NCBI GenBank assembly: GCA_029762755.1
Contig: JARVGH010000001.1
Span: 62,001 to 126,000, forward strand
From: Candidatus Bathyarchaeum tardum
GTDB lineage: Archaea > Thermoproteota > Bathyarchaeia > Bathyarchaeales > Bathyarchaeaceae
Length of the DNA: 64,000 nt
Direction of reading: 5' to 3'
Below, one piece after another: positions 9,004-16,487 of this stretch. The notes below the pieces were generated by a model that saw nothing but the letters and a program-made list of their open reading frames with translations, made no database searches and was not told where the DNA came from. Position numbers and translations under genes: made by a program. The first letter of the stretch is position 1; each line of letters begins with the position of its first letter.

Positions 9004-9408
9004 TCACTCTTTTATTGTTTCTACAATCTTTTGCACAGGAGCAATAAAGTCAGCGTCAGTGAATTCTTTAGCTTTTGCTGAAACACACAAAATAGTGCTA
9101 TATCCCCTCTTTTTGAGTTCGCCTTTCAGTTTGCTAAAGACTCTGCCTTTCCATAGTCTGTATGTGCAGAACAAGATTGTTTTTTTTCCGTTGCCTTCTG
9201 GTAACTGTTTCACAAACTCTATAGATTCTTTTGAGGGATTAAATCCGTGAACTGGGGTTCCAAGAATTATTATGTCATGTTGTTTTGCAACGGAGGCGTC
9301 ATTGCTTGTCATGTCATATGTTGTGGGAATTTTTAGAGAATTTGATATTTTTTCTGCAAATTTTTTGGTGTTCCCTGTTTGTGAGTAATATAGAATACAT
9401 GCATTCAT
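9004..9408 (-). CDS. Flavodoxin-like FMN protein
   Basis: A single flavodoxin domain of about 134 residues. It begins MNACILYYSQTGNT, whose SQTGNT is the FMN phosphate loop. ILGTPVHGF follows, like the isoalloxazine-binding strand of the flavodoxin/menaquinone-dependent protoporphyrinogen oxidase family. It probably carries electrons in the cytoplasm; the partner is unknown. The ATG at 9408 is chosen because the fold starts there. An upstream in-frame ATG at 9498 would add 30 residues without domain character. Confidence 0.8.
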   Translation of the reverse strand: MNACILYYSQTGNTKKFAEKISNSLKIPTTYDMTSNDASVAKQHDIIILGTPVHGFNPSKESIEFVKQLPEGNGKKTILFCTYRLWKGRVFSKLKGELKKRGYSTILCVSAKAKEFTDADFIAPVQKIVETIKE

Positions 9409-9546
9409 GATTATTACTGAGCTGTCTGATAATATAACTTGTTCTAATAGAAAACAAAAGAATGGTTTGTTATTTTTGGAGTGTTTATTAACTTCCAACT
9501 CTCAAAGTTTATCTAGTGTTTACTGGTTTAATGGGGCTGCCAAATT

Positions 9547-10656
9547 TTGCATGCCAGAATTGTGATGTTGGTTGATTTGGATTATTTCTTTGCTCAATGT
9601 GAAGAACGCCGAAATCCTTCCATAAAAGGCAAACCAGTTGTTGTCTGTGTGTATTCTGGGCGAACCCAAGACAGCGGAGCAGTAAGCACAGCAAATTATG
9701 TAGCCCGACAATATGGGGTTAAATCTGGAATTCCCATTTCTCTTGCTAAAAAACGACTTGAAGGCGTAGATTCCGTGTTTTTGCCTGTAGACAAACCCTT
9801 TTATGGGCAAATTTCAGACCGCATAATGGATGTATTGCGAAGTTACGCTGACCGTTTTGAGCAAGTTAGTGTAGATGAAGCATACTTGGATGTAACTCAA
9901 AAAACCCGGGGCAGTTACTTAAGGGCTAAAAAGTTGGCAAAAACAATCAAAAATGAAGTTTTCAGCCAACAGCAACTTACTTGTTCTGTAGGGGTTGGAC
10001 CAAACAAGCTTGTAGCTAAAATTGCTGCTGATTACCAAAAACCAGACGGGTTAACTGTTGTTCCTCCCGAATATGTGCTTAGTTTTTTGGCGCCATTGCC
10101 TGTTCGCAGTTTAGTTGGTGTTGGAAAAAAGACAGAAAAAAAATTTGAAACTTTGAATGTCCATACTGTTGGTCATTTGGCTAAGTTTGACGTGCAACAG
10201 TTGGTAGATCTTTTTGGAAGAAAACTAGGTGCCTATTTTCATAACGCCGCCCTAGGAATTGATGATGATCCAGTTGAAGAACGGGGTGATCCCGTATCTG
10301 TTGGTAGAATTTCGACCCTTAAAGAGGACACCCAAGACTTGACGGTTATTTTGAACAAAGCCTACCAACTCTGTGAAGATGTCCATGCCCGATTATTGGC
10401 TAAAGGGTTGCTTTACAGGACCGTGACCATACGAGTTGTTGGAGATAATCTGGAAGTTCATAGCAGGTCTAACACTTTTGAGAATTCTACAAGTAGTTTG
10501 GAAATCCTAAAAGATGAAGTGAAAGAACTTTTCAAAAAATTCTTTGAAGAATCAGACGTAAAAGCGAGAAGGGTAGGTGTTACTGTTTCCAGTCTGTCTA
10601 GAAAAGAAAACCAGCAAAAACAGATAACAAGCTTTTTTGGTGGTTCCAATAATTAG
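9547..10656 (+). CDS. dbh: Y-family DNA polymerase IV (Dpo4/Dbh type)
   Basis: Error-prone translesion polymerase. The 369-residue protein starts with VMLVDLDYFFAQCEE (first metal-binding Asp and a steric-gate position), then has the YSGRTQDSG finger region, the SVDEAYLDVT catalytic acidic pair, CSVGVGPNKL, a helix-hairpin-helix region (LVGVGKKTEKK) and a little-finger domain. It ends in QKQITSFF, a good PIP box for binding the sliding clamp PCNA. The start is a TTG; GTG 9562 and ATG 9565 would cut into the first strand. It precedes cbiZ by 37 bases. Confidence 0.95.
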   Translation: MHARIVMLVDLDYFFAQCEERRNPSIKGKPVVVCVYSGRTQDSGAVSTANYVARQYGVKSGIPISLAKKRLEGVDSVFLPVDKPFYGQISDRIMDVLRSYADRFEQVSVDEAYLDVTQKTRGSYLRAKKLAKTIKNEVFSQQQLTCSVGVGPNKLVAKIAADYQKPDGLTVVPPEYVLSFLAPLPVRSLVGVGKKTEKKFETLNVHTVGHLAKFDVQQLVDLFGRKLGAYFHNAALGIDDDPVEERGDPVSVGRISTLKEDTQDLTVILNKAYQLCEDVHARLLAKGLLYRTVTIRVVGDNLEVHSRSNTFENSTSSLEILKDEVKELFKKFFEESDVKARRVGVTVSSLSRKENQQKQITSFFGGSNN

Positions 10657-10693
10657 TTTTAGATTCACTCTTTGGGTGTCTGGAGGGTAAGAA

Positions 10694-11494
10694 ATGAAAG
10701 AAAAACCAATAGACATCGGTTTAGATGGTGTCAAAGCTAAGCTAGTTTACAATGTTTGCGATGGGTTCCAGCTTAATACCTTACTTGTTTCTTTTGAGCA
10801 TCAGCGTCGAGTTTTTTCTACCAAAGAGTCGTTCAAACAAGTAAATTTTGTTGGTAACGCTTACGTTGATGGGGGTTTGTTTGAGCAAGTGCGAAAAAGT
10901 TTTGGAGACCAATTGCCCGTTGATTTTGATTTAGGCATAGACCACAAAGTAATCAAGACGTTAGGTTTGGTTCCTGAAGAAATTGCCCTTTTGAATACGG
11001 CTGTAAACATGGAACACGTTGCATTATCCAAAGAAAGTTATGAAGAATTCAAAGTATGTTGTTTTGCTTCTGCAGGCACAGGAGGCAACGCCCTTCGTAT
11101 GGGTGTAGACAAAGCAGATTGGACTGAAAGAAACGGAATATATGTTAGTCCCCTTGGAACTATCAACATCATTGTTTTAACAAACTCGAAGTTAACAGAC
11201 TCGGCGATGGCACGGGCAATTATTACTGTAACTGAAGCAAAAACTGCTGTTCTTCAAGATTTAAAAATCAAAAGCAGTTTAACTCCCCAAAAGCAGGCTA
11301 CTGGAACAGGAACCGACCATGTAATCATCGTTTCGGGAACCGGTTCTAAAAGAGCCATTCAATGCACCAGTGGACACACAAAAATGGGTGAATTGATTGC
11401 AGTTGCAACCAAAAAAGCCGTAACTGCTGCTCTGAAAAAACATGATGGCAGCATTTCGGTTCGTTCTTTGTTGGGTTTCAGAAAAAATAGATAA
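10694..11494 (+). CDS. cbiZ: Adenosylcobinamide amidohydrolase CbiZ
   Basis: Hydrolyses adenosylcobinamide to adenosylcobyric acid so that scavenged incomplete corrinoids can be rebuilt into B12. The 266 residues contain the CbiZ hallmarks ASAGTGGNALRMG, GTINIIVLTN, TEAKTAVLQDL, ATGTGTDHVIIV and HTKMGELI. GGAGGG about six bases before the ATG supports the start. A sister ECF S component lies 1.7 kb away, but its substrate is unknown and the beta-helix gene separates them, so a shared corrinoid-uptake role is only a guess. Confidence 0.88.
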   Translation: MKEKPIDIGLDGVKAKLVYNVCDGFQLNTLLVSFEHQRRVFSTKESFKQVNFVGNAYVDGGLFEQVRKSFGDQLPVDFDLGIDHKVIKTLGLVPEEIALLNTAVNMEHVALSKESYEEFKVCCFASAGTGGNALRMGVDKADWTERNGIYVSPLGTINIIVLTNSKLTDSAMARAIITVTEAKTAVLQDLKIKSSLTPQKQATGTGTDHVIIVSGTGSKRAIQCTSGHTKMGELIAVATKKAVTAALKKHDGSISVRSLLGFRKNR

Positions 11495-11511
11495 CAAAAA
11501 ACTGATTGATA

Positions 11512-12645
11512 CTATTTTTTCCGCAGTTTCATTGTTGCTACAATGGAGATGATGATTGCAATAACCACAATTCCTATTATTATTTCTGAAGGTAACCTAT
11601 TCTGTGTACTGGGTTTTGAGAGTGCCTCAGGTTCTGTTGAAATTGCAGGAAAATCCATAAGGGGATAATTGTCTTGGTTGTTTCCATATAGGAGATACAC
11701 AAAATCCCCTATTCCGTTATTATCGGTGTCTGTTCCGTTGTAGTCGCTCCAGTAGTTTCCTTCAATGCCGTTGTCCCAGCTGTTTTCTGAAAATAAATCT
11801 GGAGATGTTTGACTGTCAAGCACTGGCTGGTTAACGTCAAGGAAGTAGTTGCGGTAAAATTTGTTTCCTGAAGATTGTCCGACGTATACGCCGTATGTGC
11901 TTTTTATTACAAAGTTTTCTGAAATTGTATTGCCGGTGGAGCCAACCAGAATTGATAAGGTTCCTTTATTCAACAAGTTTTTGGTTACCGTGTTGTTTGA
12001 GGATTTCCATAACATAAGAGCTCCCATTCCATCTGCTAGTTCTGAAATCCTGTTTTTGGAGATGGTGTTGCCTGTGGATTCATCAAGGGAAATTCCCGAA
12101 ATCAATGCAGCTGTTATGTTGTTTTCTGTAATCATGTTGTTGTGAGCGTTAATGAGTTCTATGGAGCGGTTGTTGTGGGTTACAACGTTTTCTGAAACCG
12201 TGTTCCTTGATGAGGCACCATAAACCGAGATTCCAACCAGATTGTCTTTTAGTTGATTGTTTGTGATAACACAGCCCTTTGCTCCTGATACGCTTATAGC
12301 GTAACCTTGCATGGGGTCAAAACCAGTTACAGTGAATCCATTAATATGCACGTTATCTGCTGTTACGATTAATCCCAAAGAACTGTGATATTTTAGCACA
12401 CTTTTTTGGTTGTCTCCAATCACTGAAACAGATTTTTCTATAGAAACCCATTCTTCGTTGTAAATTCCTGCTTTAACTGCAATGGTGTCACCACTGTTTG
12501 CGGCGTCGATTGCTTCTTGGATTGTTTTGTAATCGTCAGGGACAGTGATTGTTTTTGGGCTTGAGTTTGCTCCAGCAGCTGTAGTTGTTATGGTTGAAAG
12601 CAAAAGAACAAACACTACAATTAACGGAATTATTCGGCTTTTCAT
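11512..12645 (-). CDS. Secreted right-handed beta-helix protein, NosD-like
   Basis: A 377-residue exported protein. Residues 1-27 form a signal peptide, then TITVPDDYKTIQEAIDAANS introduces NosD/pectate-lyase-type repeats (N-T-V/I-S-x-N-x-V turns up to about residue 270). EGNYWSDYNGTDTDNNGIGD follows, and the C-terminal hydrophobic helix ending KLRKK anchors it to the membrane. It is probably a surface carbohydrate-binding or carbohydrate-modifying protein. Unlike the three beta-helix proteins at 16-21.6 kb it lacks a PEF-type anchor. It converges with cbiZ. Confidence 0.8.
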   Translation of the reverse strand: MKSRIIPLIVVFVLLLSTITTTAAGANSSPKTITVPDDYKTIQEAIDAANSGDTIAVKAGIYNEEWVSIEKSVSVIGDNQKSVLKYHSSLGLIVTADNVHINGFTVTGFDPMQGYAISVSGAKGCVITNNQLKDNLVGISVYGASSRNTVSENVVTHNNRSIELINAHNNMITENNITAALISGISLDESTGNTISKNRISELADGMGALMLWKSSNNTVTKNLLNKGTLSILVGSTGNTISENFVIKSTYGVYVGQSSGNKFYRNYFLDVNQPVLDSQTSPDLFSENSWDNGIEGNYWSDYNGTDTDNNGIGDFVYLLYGNNQDNYPLMDFPAISTEPEALSKPSTQNRLPSEIIIGIVVIAIIISIVATMKLRKK

Positions 12646-12725
12646 TTTGGGTCAAATCAGGTTAACTTTTTACTAATAAAACAGTTTTCATGCTTGCACC
12701 CAATTTGGTAACAACTAAATGATGT

Positions 12726-12742
12726 TTAGCGAAAATGTCATA
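12726..12742. promoter_or_regulatory. Putative operator upstream of the ArsR gene
   Basis: TTAGCGAAAATGTCATA lies 21 bases before the ArsR start. It matches TTAGCAAAAATGACATA at 13079-13095, upstream of the ECF gene, at 15 of 17 positions. It adjoins an AT-rich TATA-like stretch (CATAAATTA), so binding there could block transcription. Autoregulation by the ArsR protein is inferred. Confidence 0.5.
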
Positions 12743-12763
12743 AATTAGATGCATACACAATAA

Positions 12764-13063
12764 ATGTGGTTATTTATGATTGACGAAAAGCAACTGCAAC
12801 AAGTTTCTGCAATATTCAGCGCCTTGGGTAGTCCAACAAGACTCAAAATCATTGAGTTAATAAGTGAAACCCAGCGGCCCTTGCATATAAAGGCGGTAGC
12901 TCAAGTGATTGAAAAGGACTATGCTGCAGTTTACCGTCACATTGGGGTGCTTGAAGAATGTGGCTTAGTGGGCGTCTATGATGTTGGGCGTTCCCGGGTT
13001 ATTTATTTAAAAAATGCTGAGCTGATTAAACAGTGTGTTGCTGCAGTTAAGAAGATGATGTAA
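12764..13063 (+). CDS. ArsR-family winged-helix regulator
   Basis: A 99-residue DNA-binding protein with the ArsR-type winged helix: FSALGSPTRLKIIELI, a recognition helix around DYAAVYRHIGVLEE, then the wing GLVGVYDVGRSRVIYL. No metal-binding ELCVCDL cysteine motif is present, so it is not a classical arsenite sensor. The ATG at 12764 is used; the ATG at 12776 (MIDEKQ) is equally possible and there is no ribosome site, so the mRNA is likely leaderless. It sits 97 bases before the ECF S-component gene, and similar operator-like repeats precede both, so it probably controls itself and the transporter. Confidence 0.85.
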   Translation: MWLFMIDEKQLQQVSAIFSALGSPTRLKIIELISETQRPLHIKAVAQVIEKDYAAVYRHIGVLEECGLVGVYDVGRSRVIYLKNAELIKQCVAAVKKMM

Positions 13064-13071
13064 ATCAATCA

Positions 13072-13127
13072 ATATGATTTAGCAAAAATGACATATTGTT
13101 TTTCGAAAAATATAAATATGATTTAGC
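13072..13127. promoter_or_regulatory. Putative operator pair flanking the ECF gene TATA box
   Basis: ATATGATTTAGC occurs at 13072-13083 and again at 13116-13127, 44 bases apart. The first copy runs into the 17-mer shared with the ArsR promoter (13079-13095). TATAAATA at 13111-13118 lies between and partly under the second copy. The start codon at 13161 is at a distance expected from this box. Confidence 0.5.
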
Positions 13128-13160
13128 GTACACCCTTCTTTATTATTGGGTGAAACCCTT

Positions 13161-13721
13161 ATGCTCAAATTAGACACCAAAAAACTTGCAGTAGCTAGCA
13201 TGCTAGCAGCTCTAAGCGGGGTCTTTGAAATAATACCTGGACCTCCTTTTGACATTCCTTTTCCCCTTTACGACAGAGTCTCATGGGACCTAACCGGAAT
13301 GCCAATGATGATCAGTCTACTTTTCACTGGTCCAATCGGAGCAATATACACCTGCCTCATTGGATGTTCTTTCATTTTCTTGCGTGGAAATATTTACGGT
13401 GGAATCTTTAAAATCATAGCAGAATTAGCAACAATACTCGCTTTTGCTGCAATACGCAAAGGATTCCTTTCCAAAACCATCGCGTCAGTTACGTCCCGAA
13501 CAGTAATCATGACTATAGCCAATTACTTCTTGCTTCCCGTGTTCTACGGAATGCCCATCTCAGTAGTAGTTGGCATCCTACCTGCCTTAGGAGTAATGAA
13601 CGGCACCCAAGCCCTGATTAACATTGTTCCTGCACGGATTGTCTACTCTCGGCTTGGTAACTGGTGGCGACTGCAAACCAATGAAACAAAACCTTTGAAA
13701 CCGCCTTCATTCAAAACTTAG
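13161..13721 (+). CDS. ECF transporter S component (substrate-binding membrane subunit)
   Basis: A 186-residue integral membrane protein with five to six hydrophobic segments. LAVASMLAALSGVFEIIPG is typical of the first helix of ECF S components, which capture vitamins or similar micronutrients for an energy-coupling module. The ATG at 13161 is preferred because GGGTGA lies just upstream; an in-frame TTG at 13146 is possible. No ATPase or T subunit is in the window, so it would use a shared module. The substrate is not readable. Its stop codon is one base from the 3' end of the convergent tRNA-Ala gene. Confidence 0.75.
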   Translation: MLKLDTKKLAVASMLAALSGVFEIIPGPPFDIPFPLYDRVSWDLTGMPMMISLLFTGPIGAIYTCLIGCSFIFLRGNIYGGIFKIIAELATILAFAAIRKGFLSKTIASVTSRTVIMTIANYFLLPVFYGMPISVVVGILPALGVMNGTQALINIVPARIVYSRLGNWWRLQTNETKPLKPPSFKT

Positions 13722-13722
13722 T

Positions 13723-13817
13723 TGGTGGACTGGGCGGGAATTGAACCCGCGGCTTCTGCCTTTTTCTGTAATATAACATGCGAAGGCAGCGTTCATACCA
13801 GACTGAACTACCAGCCC
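13723..13817 (-). tRNA. tRNA-Ala (CGC) with a 17-nt intron
   Basis: Reading the minus strand, GGGCTGG pairs with CCAGTCC including a G3-U70 wobble, the alanine identity pair. The D arm is GTTC/GAAC and the T arm GCGGG/CCCGC. The anticodon stem CTGCC/GGCAG encloses TTCGCA, giving anticodon CGC with U33. A 17-base insert (13762-13778) after position 37 is a canonical archaeal intron. CCA is encoded at 13725-13723. Confidence 0.93.
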
Positions 13818-14094
13818 GTCTCTATCGTCTGAATCAAAGATGGTATTTAATCTTATTGAAGATGTCTTGGTGTTAAAAAATTGGAAAAAATATTTTTAAA
13901 GTTTAATTATCAAAAATGTTTTGGCTGACGAGTTAGCCAGAATTTATTTTTTGGCGGTCGATTTAATGGAAAAAAGAAGGATACAAATCCAATAATATTT
14001 TCCATTTGATTCTTGATTTTTGTTTTCTGAGGACCTTCTTTTCTTTGGAGACTATGTATGAGATAATTGTGTTAGTAATTTAGGAAAAAAAGTG

Positions 14095-14310
14095 TTACTT
14101 AATGTTTCGATATTCTTTCATTTTTATCAGCATTGTAAGCAAAAAGGCTAGTAATGCTGAATTGATTGAAGCGCTTTCCCCTGCTGAGATATAAGCTGAA
14201 ATTCCTGTTATGGCACCTACTATAGTGCTATCAATGATTTGATCGCAAAAAATGGCAAATCTACTTGATTTAGGATTTTGGGATGAATTACATGCATTGA
14301 TTATGTGCAA
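14095..14310 (-). CDS. Small membrane protein, hypothetical
   Basis: A 71-residue frame starting at TTG. The N-terminal part is polar (SSQNPKSSRF); from about residue 27 two hydrophobic segments appear (TIVGAITGISAYI and LLAFLLTMLI), and it ends in a basic tail (KMKEYRNIK). An AGAGGA sequence sits directly against the start, which is too close for a good ribosome site, so the true start may be internal. No family is recognised. It lies between tRNA-Ala and two winged-helix regulators. Confidence 0.4.
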   Translation of the reverse strand: MHIINACNSSQNPKSSRFAIFCDQIIDSTIVGAITGISAYISAGESASINSALLAFLLTMLIKMKEYRNIK

Positions 14311-14425
14311 TCCTCTATTAAATCCAAGAAGTATTTTATTGTATACGTTTTCAGCTATTGTCAGCTCCCTCCTGTTTTGAGTAACTAGTTAATTGTTGAG
14401 GTATTAGCAATTCTATAGATTATTT

Positions 14426-14755
14426 TTACAATGAAGCTGTTATTTGCAGTCCGGAACTGGGAGGAAAACAGTCCTTACTGGGTCTTGTTGTTGGTTGTTT
14501 GGTAAGTATCTTTAAAGCCTGTAACAGCAATATTGTTTTTTGATTTTCTCGAATAAGTTTGATGATTCGCATACGGCCTATACGTTGGTCTGTGATTATG
14601 TCTTCTTTTTCTAGAATTCTTATGTTCCTGTTCACTTCAATGTATGTGCTGTTTGTTCTGCGTACAAGTGCCATGATGTTAATTGATTTAACTTTTGATA
14701 GTTCTATCAATATTTTTTGCCTGCACGATGAGGCTATCAGTCTTTCAAGATTCAG
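14426..14755 (-). CDS. Small winged-helix regulator, paralog of the gene at 15038
   Basis: A DNA-binding protein of about 110 residues. The TTG at 14710 gives only 94 residues and would delete the first helix. The frame stays open upstream and encodes LNLERLIASSCRQKI, which aligns with MNLKKLLASSCRQKI at the start of the paralog. The aligned first codon is CTG at 14755, with a G-run seven bases before it. The helix-turn-helix region (INIMALVRRTNSTYIEVNRN) and wing (RIGRMRIIKLI) are shared with the paralog. The C-terminal tail is unrelated to it. The target is unknown. Confidence 0.7.
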   Translation of the reverse strand: MNLERLIASSCRQKILIELSKVKSINIMALVRRTNSTYIEVNRNIRILEKEDIITDQRIGRMRIIKLIRENQKTILLLQALKILTKQPTTRPSKDCFPPSSGLQITASL

Positions 14756-15037
14756 ATGAAAACCCCCCTTGTGTGAAATAAGGATAAGTAATTAAGAACT
14801 TTTAAGCTAGACGAATACTTTCAGAAGTAGAGAACTCAATGAAAGTATAAGTTATTTTTTTTCATCTTTTTTCGTTCTTTTGTCATATTCGAAGCAGTTT
14901 TTTCTTGTTATAGTTCATCAAAAAATGGGAATGCGTTTACTTATGTTAACGTTTTTTTGTTTCATAATTTACATGGTTCCTGAAAGGTTGATTTTAGAGT
15001 TTTTAACTAAAAATTTTAATTATGAACATTGATTGGT

Positions 15038-15346
15038 CTAGGTTTCAATTTTTGGGTTCTTGCAATTAGATTGATTACATATAGTGAGTTTGTTGAGTAT
15101 TGTTAATGCTTCTAGTAGTATCACTGTTTTTTTGTTGGTGAAAATCAAAGCAATAATCCGCTGATGTCCGATGCGGTAGGATTTGGCTATTCCTTCATTT
15201 TCTAGAAGCTGTATATTACGGTTAACTTCATTGTATGTACTACCGGTCTCTCGAACGAGTTTCATTATGTTAGTTTTTCCAACATGTGATAGGTACATTA
15301 TAATTTTTTGTCGGCAAGAAGAAGCTAGCAATTTTTTGAGGTTCAT
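15038..15346 (-). CDS. Small winged-helix regulator
   Basis: A 102-residue protein beginning MNLKKLLASSCRQKI. It has a winged-helix fold: helix pair TNIMKLVRETGSTYNEVNRN, then NEGIAKSYRIGHQRIIALIF as the wing, and a C-terminal helix KKTVILLEALTIL that likely dimerises. It clearly resembles the product of the neighbouring gene (14426-14755), so the pair arose by duplication. The start ATG is preceded by AAAGGA at rather long spacing. No effector domain is visible. Confidence 0.75.
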   Translation of the reverse strand: MNLKKLLASSCRQKIIMYLSHVGKTNIMKLVRETGSTYNEVNRNIQLLENEGIAKSYRIGHQRIIALIFTNKKTVILLEALTILNKLTICNQSNCKNPKIET

Positions 15347-15743
15347 AATGTTTTAGTTCCTTTCAGGTCATGTCTATTTGCTTGATTTGGTTTATTATTG
15401 AAAACTGGGAAAATGAAGATGAAAGAACAATTTTTGTCTTTTTTCTTAAGGGGTGTCATGTTTGTGCTAAACCTGTAAATTTGTTATTTTAAATCAATAT
15501 ATACATAATTTACACAAGTAGTCTAAATTATAATATTTATTCCATAATATAAATCATTCCATTCAATTGTAGAACAAAACGACAATAATTGTAAAACACA
15601 AGTAGTTTGCAAGTATACAAAATCAAGGTAGCCATATCAAAATCCTGAATCTGTCCCTTTGAATATGTTGGCTATTCTGTGTTTCTGTAAGTTTTCGTCT
15701 ATCTTAAAGCAAGATTTTGAAAAATGGGTTACAGGTCGGTTTG
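15347..15743. other. AT-rich intergenic stretch
   Basis: No coding frame is supported. It must hold the divergent promoters of the regulator on the left and the glycosyltransferase on the right. TATA-like tracts occur around 15490-15560. Nothing else is recognised. Confidence 0.4.
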
Positions 15744-16487
15744 ATGAAAAATTTGATCCTTATCCCAGTTTATAACTGTGCCAAAAAATTATCTTCCTTT
15801 TTTAGTTTTCTTTACAAACTTGATCCTCAGCCGGACTTGTATGTTTTTGCCGAAAACAACAGTGATGACGACACTCTAAATCGTGTTTGGAAATTTAAAC
15901 GCCCCCATGAAGTAATCCGATTATGGTTCCGAAAAGACGCTTCAATAATCTGCGAAAGCCCTTATGACACCATAGCCCAAGTAAGACAAACATTGTTGAC
16001 TTTTGCACGGAATTTTGATCCAGATTATGCAATTTTTTTGGACAGTGATGTTTATCCTAAAACCAAAGAATTGATTGATTGTCTATCTTTTTGGGGCAAA
16101 GACATAGTTGGCGGAGCCTACTTGCGGGCATTTCCTGAAGGGGTTTGGTTGGCTTCAAAATGGCAAGTTCCCGGAGATCCAAAACATTATGCTCTTCATA
16201 AAAAGGTAACTTGTGCTTTAGATGAAACTTTGATGACTTCCGCTGGTTGTCTTTGTCTTAGCAGAAAAATAATTCAGGATAAACGAGTTAATTTTTATCC
16301 TGTAAGACCTGAAGGCGCAAGTGAAGATTTTGGCTATTGCCTGCAAGCTCGCTACTACGGCTACAAGACTTATCTTGATGGTACAATCAATCTTGAACAT
16401 ATAATTGGAAAAAAAATTCCAAAAAAACCATGGACCTTTGATAGCATACAAAACAGTTATGTACCTTTCTATTACAACAGCGCCTAA
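15744..16487 (+). CDS. GT-A fold glycosyltransferase (GT2-like)
   Basis: About 247 residues. MKNLILIPVYNCAKKL is the first strand of a GT-A nucleotide-sugar-binding domain, AENNSDDDTL follows, and AIFLDSDVYP carries the DxD metal/nucleotide motif. The later SEDFGYCLQARYYGYKTYLD matches the acceptor-side acidic motif of the family. It probably transfers a sugar to a surface glycan or protein; donor and acceptor are unknown. The ATG at 15744 is chosen because the fold begins there (an upstream TTG adds nine residues). Its stop overlaps the stop of the convergent beta-helix gene by four bases, and it adjoins a surface-protein cluster. Confidence 0.8.
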   Translation: MKNLILIPVYNCAKKLSSFFSFLYKLDPQPDLYVFAENNSDDDTLNRVWKFKRPHEVIRLWFRKDASIICESPYDTIAQVRQTLLTFARNFDPDYAIFLDSDVYPKTKELIDCLSFWGKDIVGGAYLRAFPEGVWLASKWQVPGDPKHYALHKKVTCALDETLMTSAGCLCLSRKIIQDKRVNFYPVRPEGASEDFGYCLQARYYGYKTYLDGTINLEHIIGKKIPKKPWTFDSIQNSYVPFYYNSA

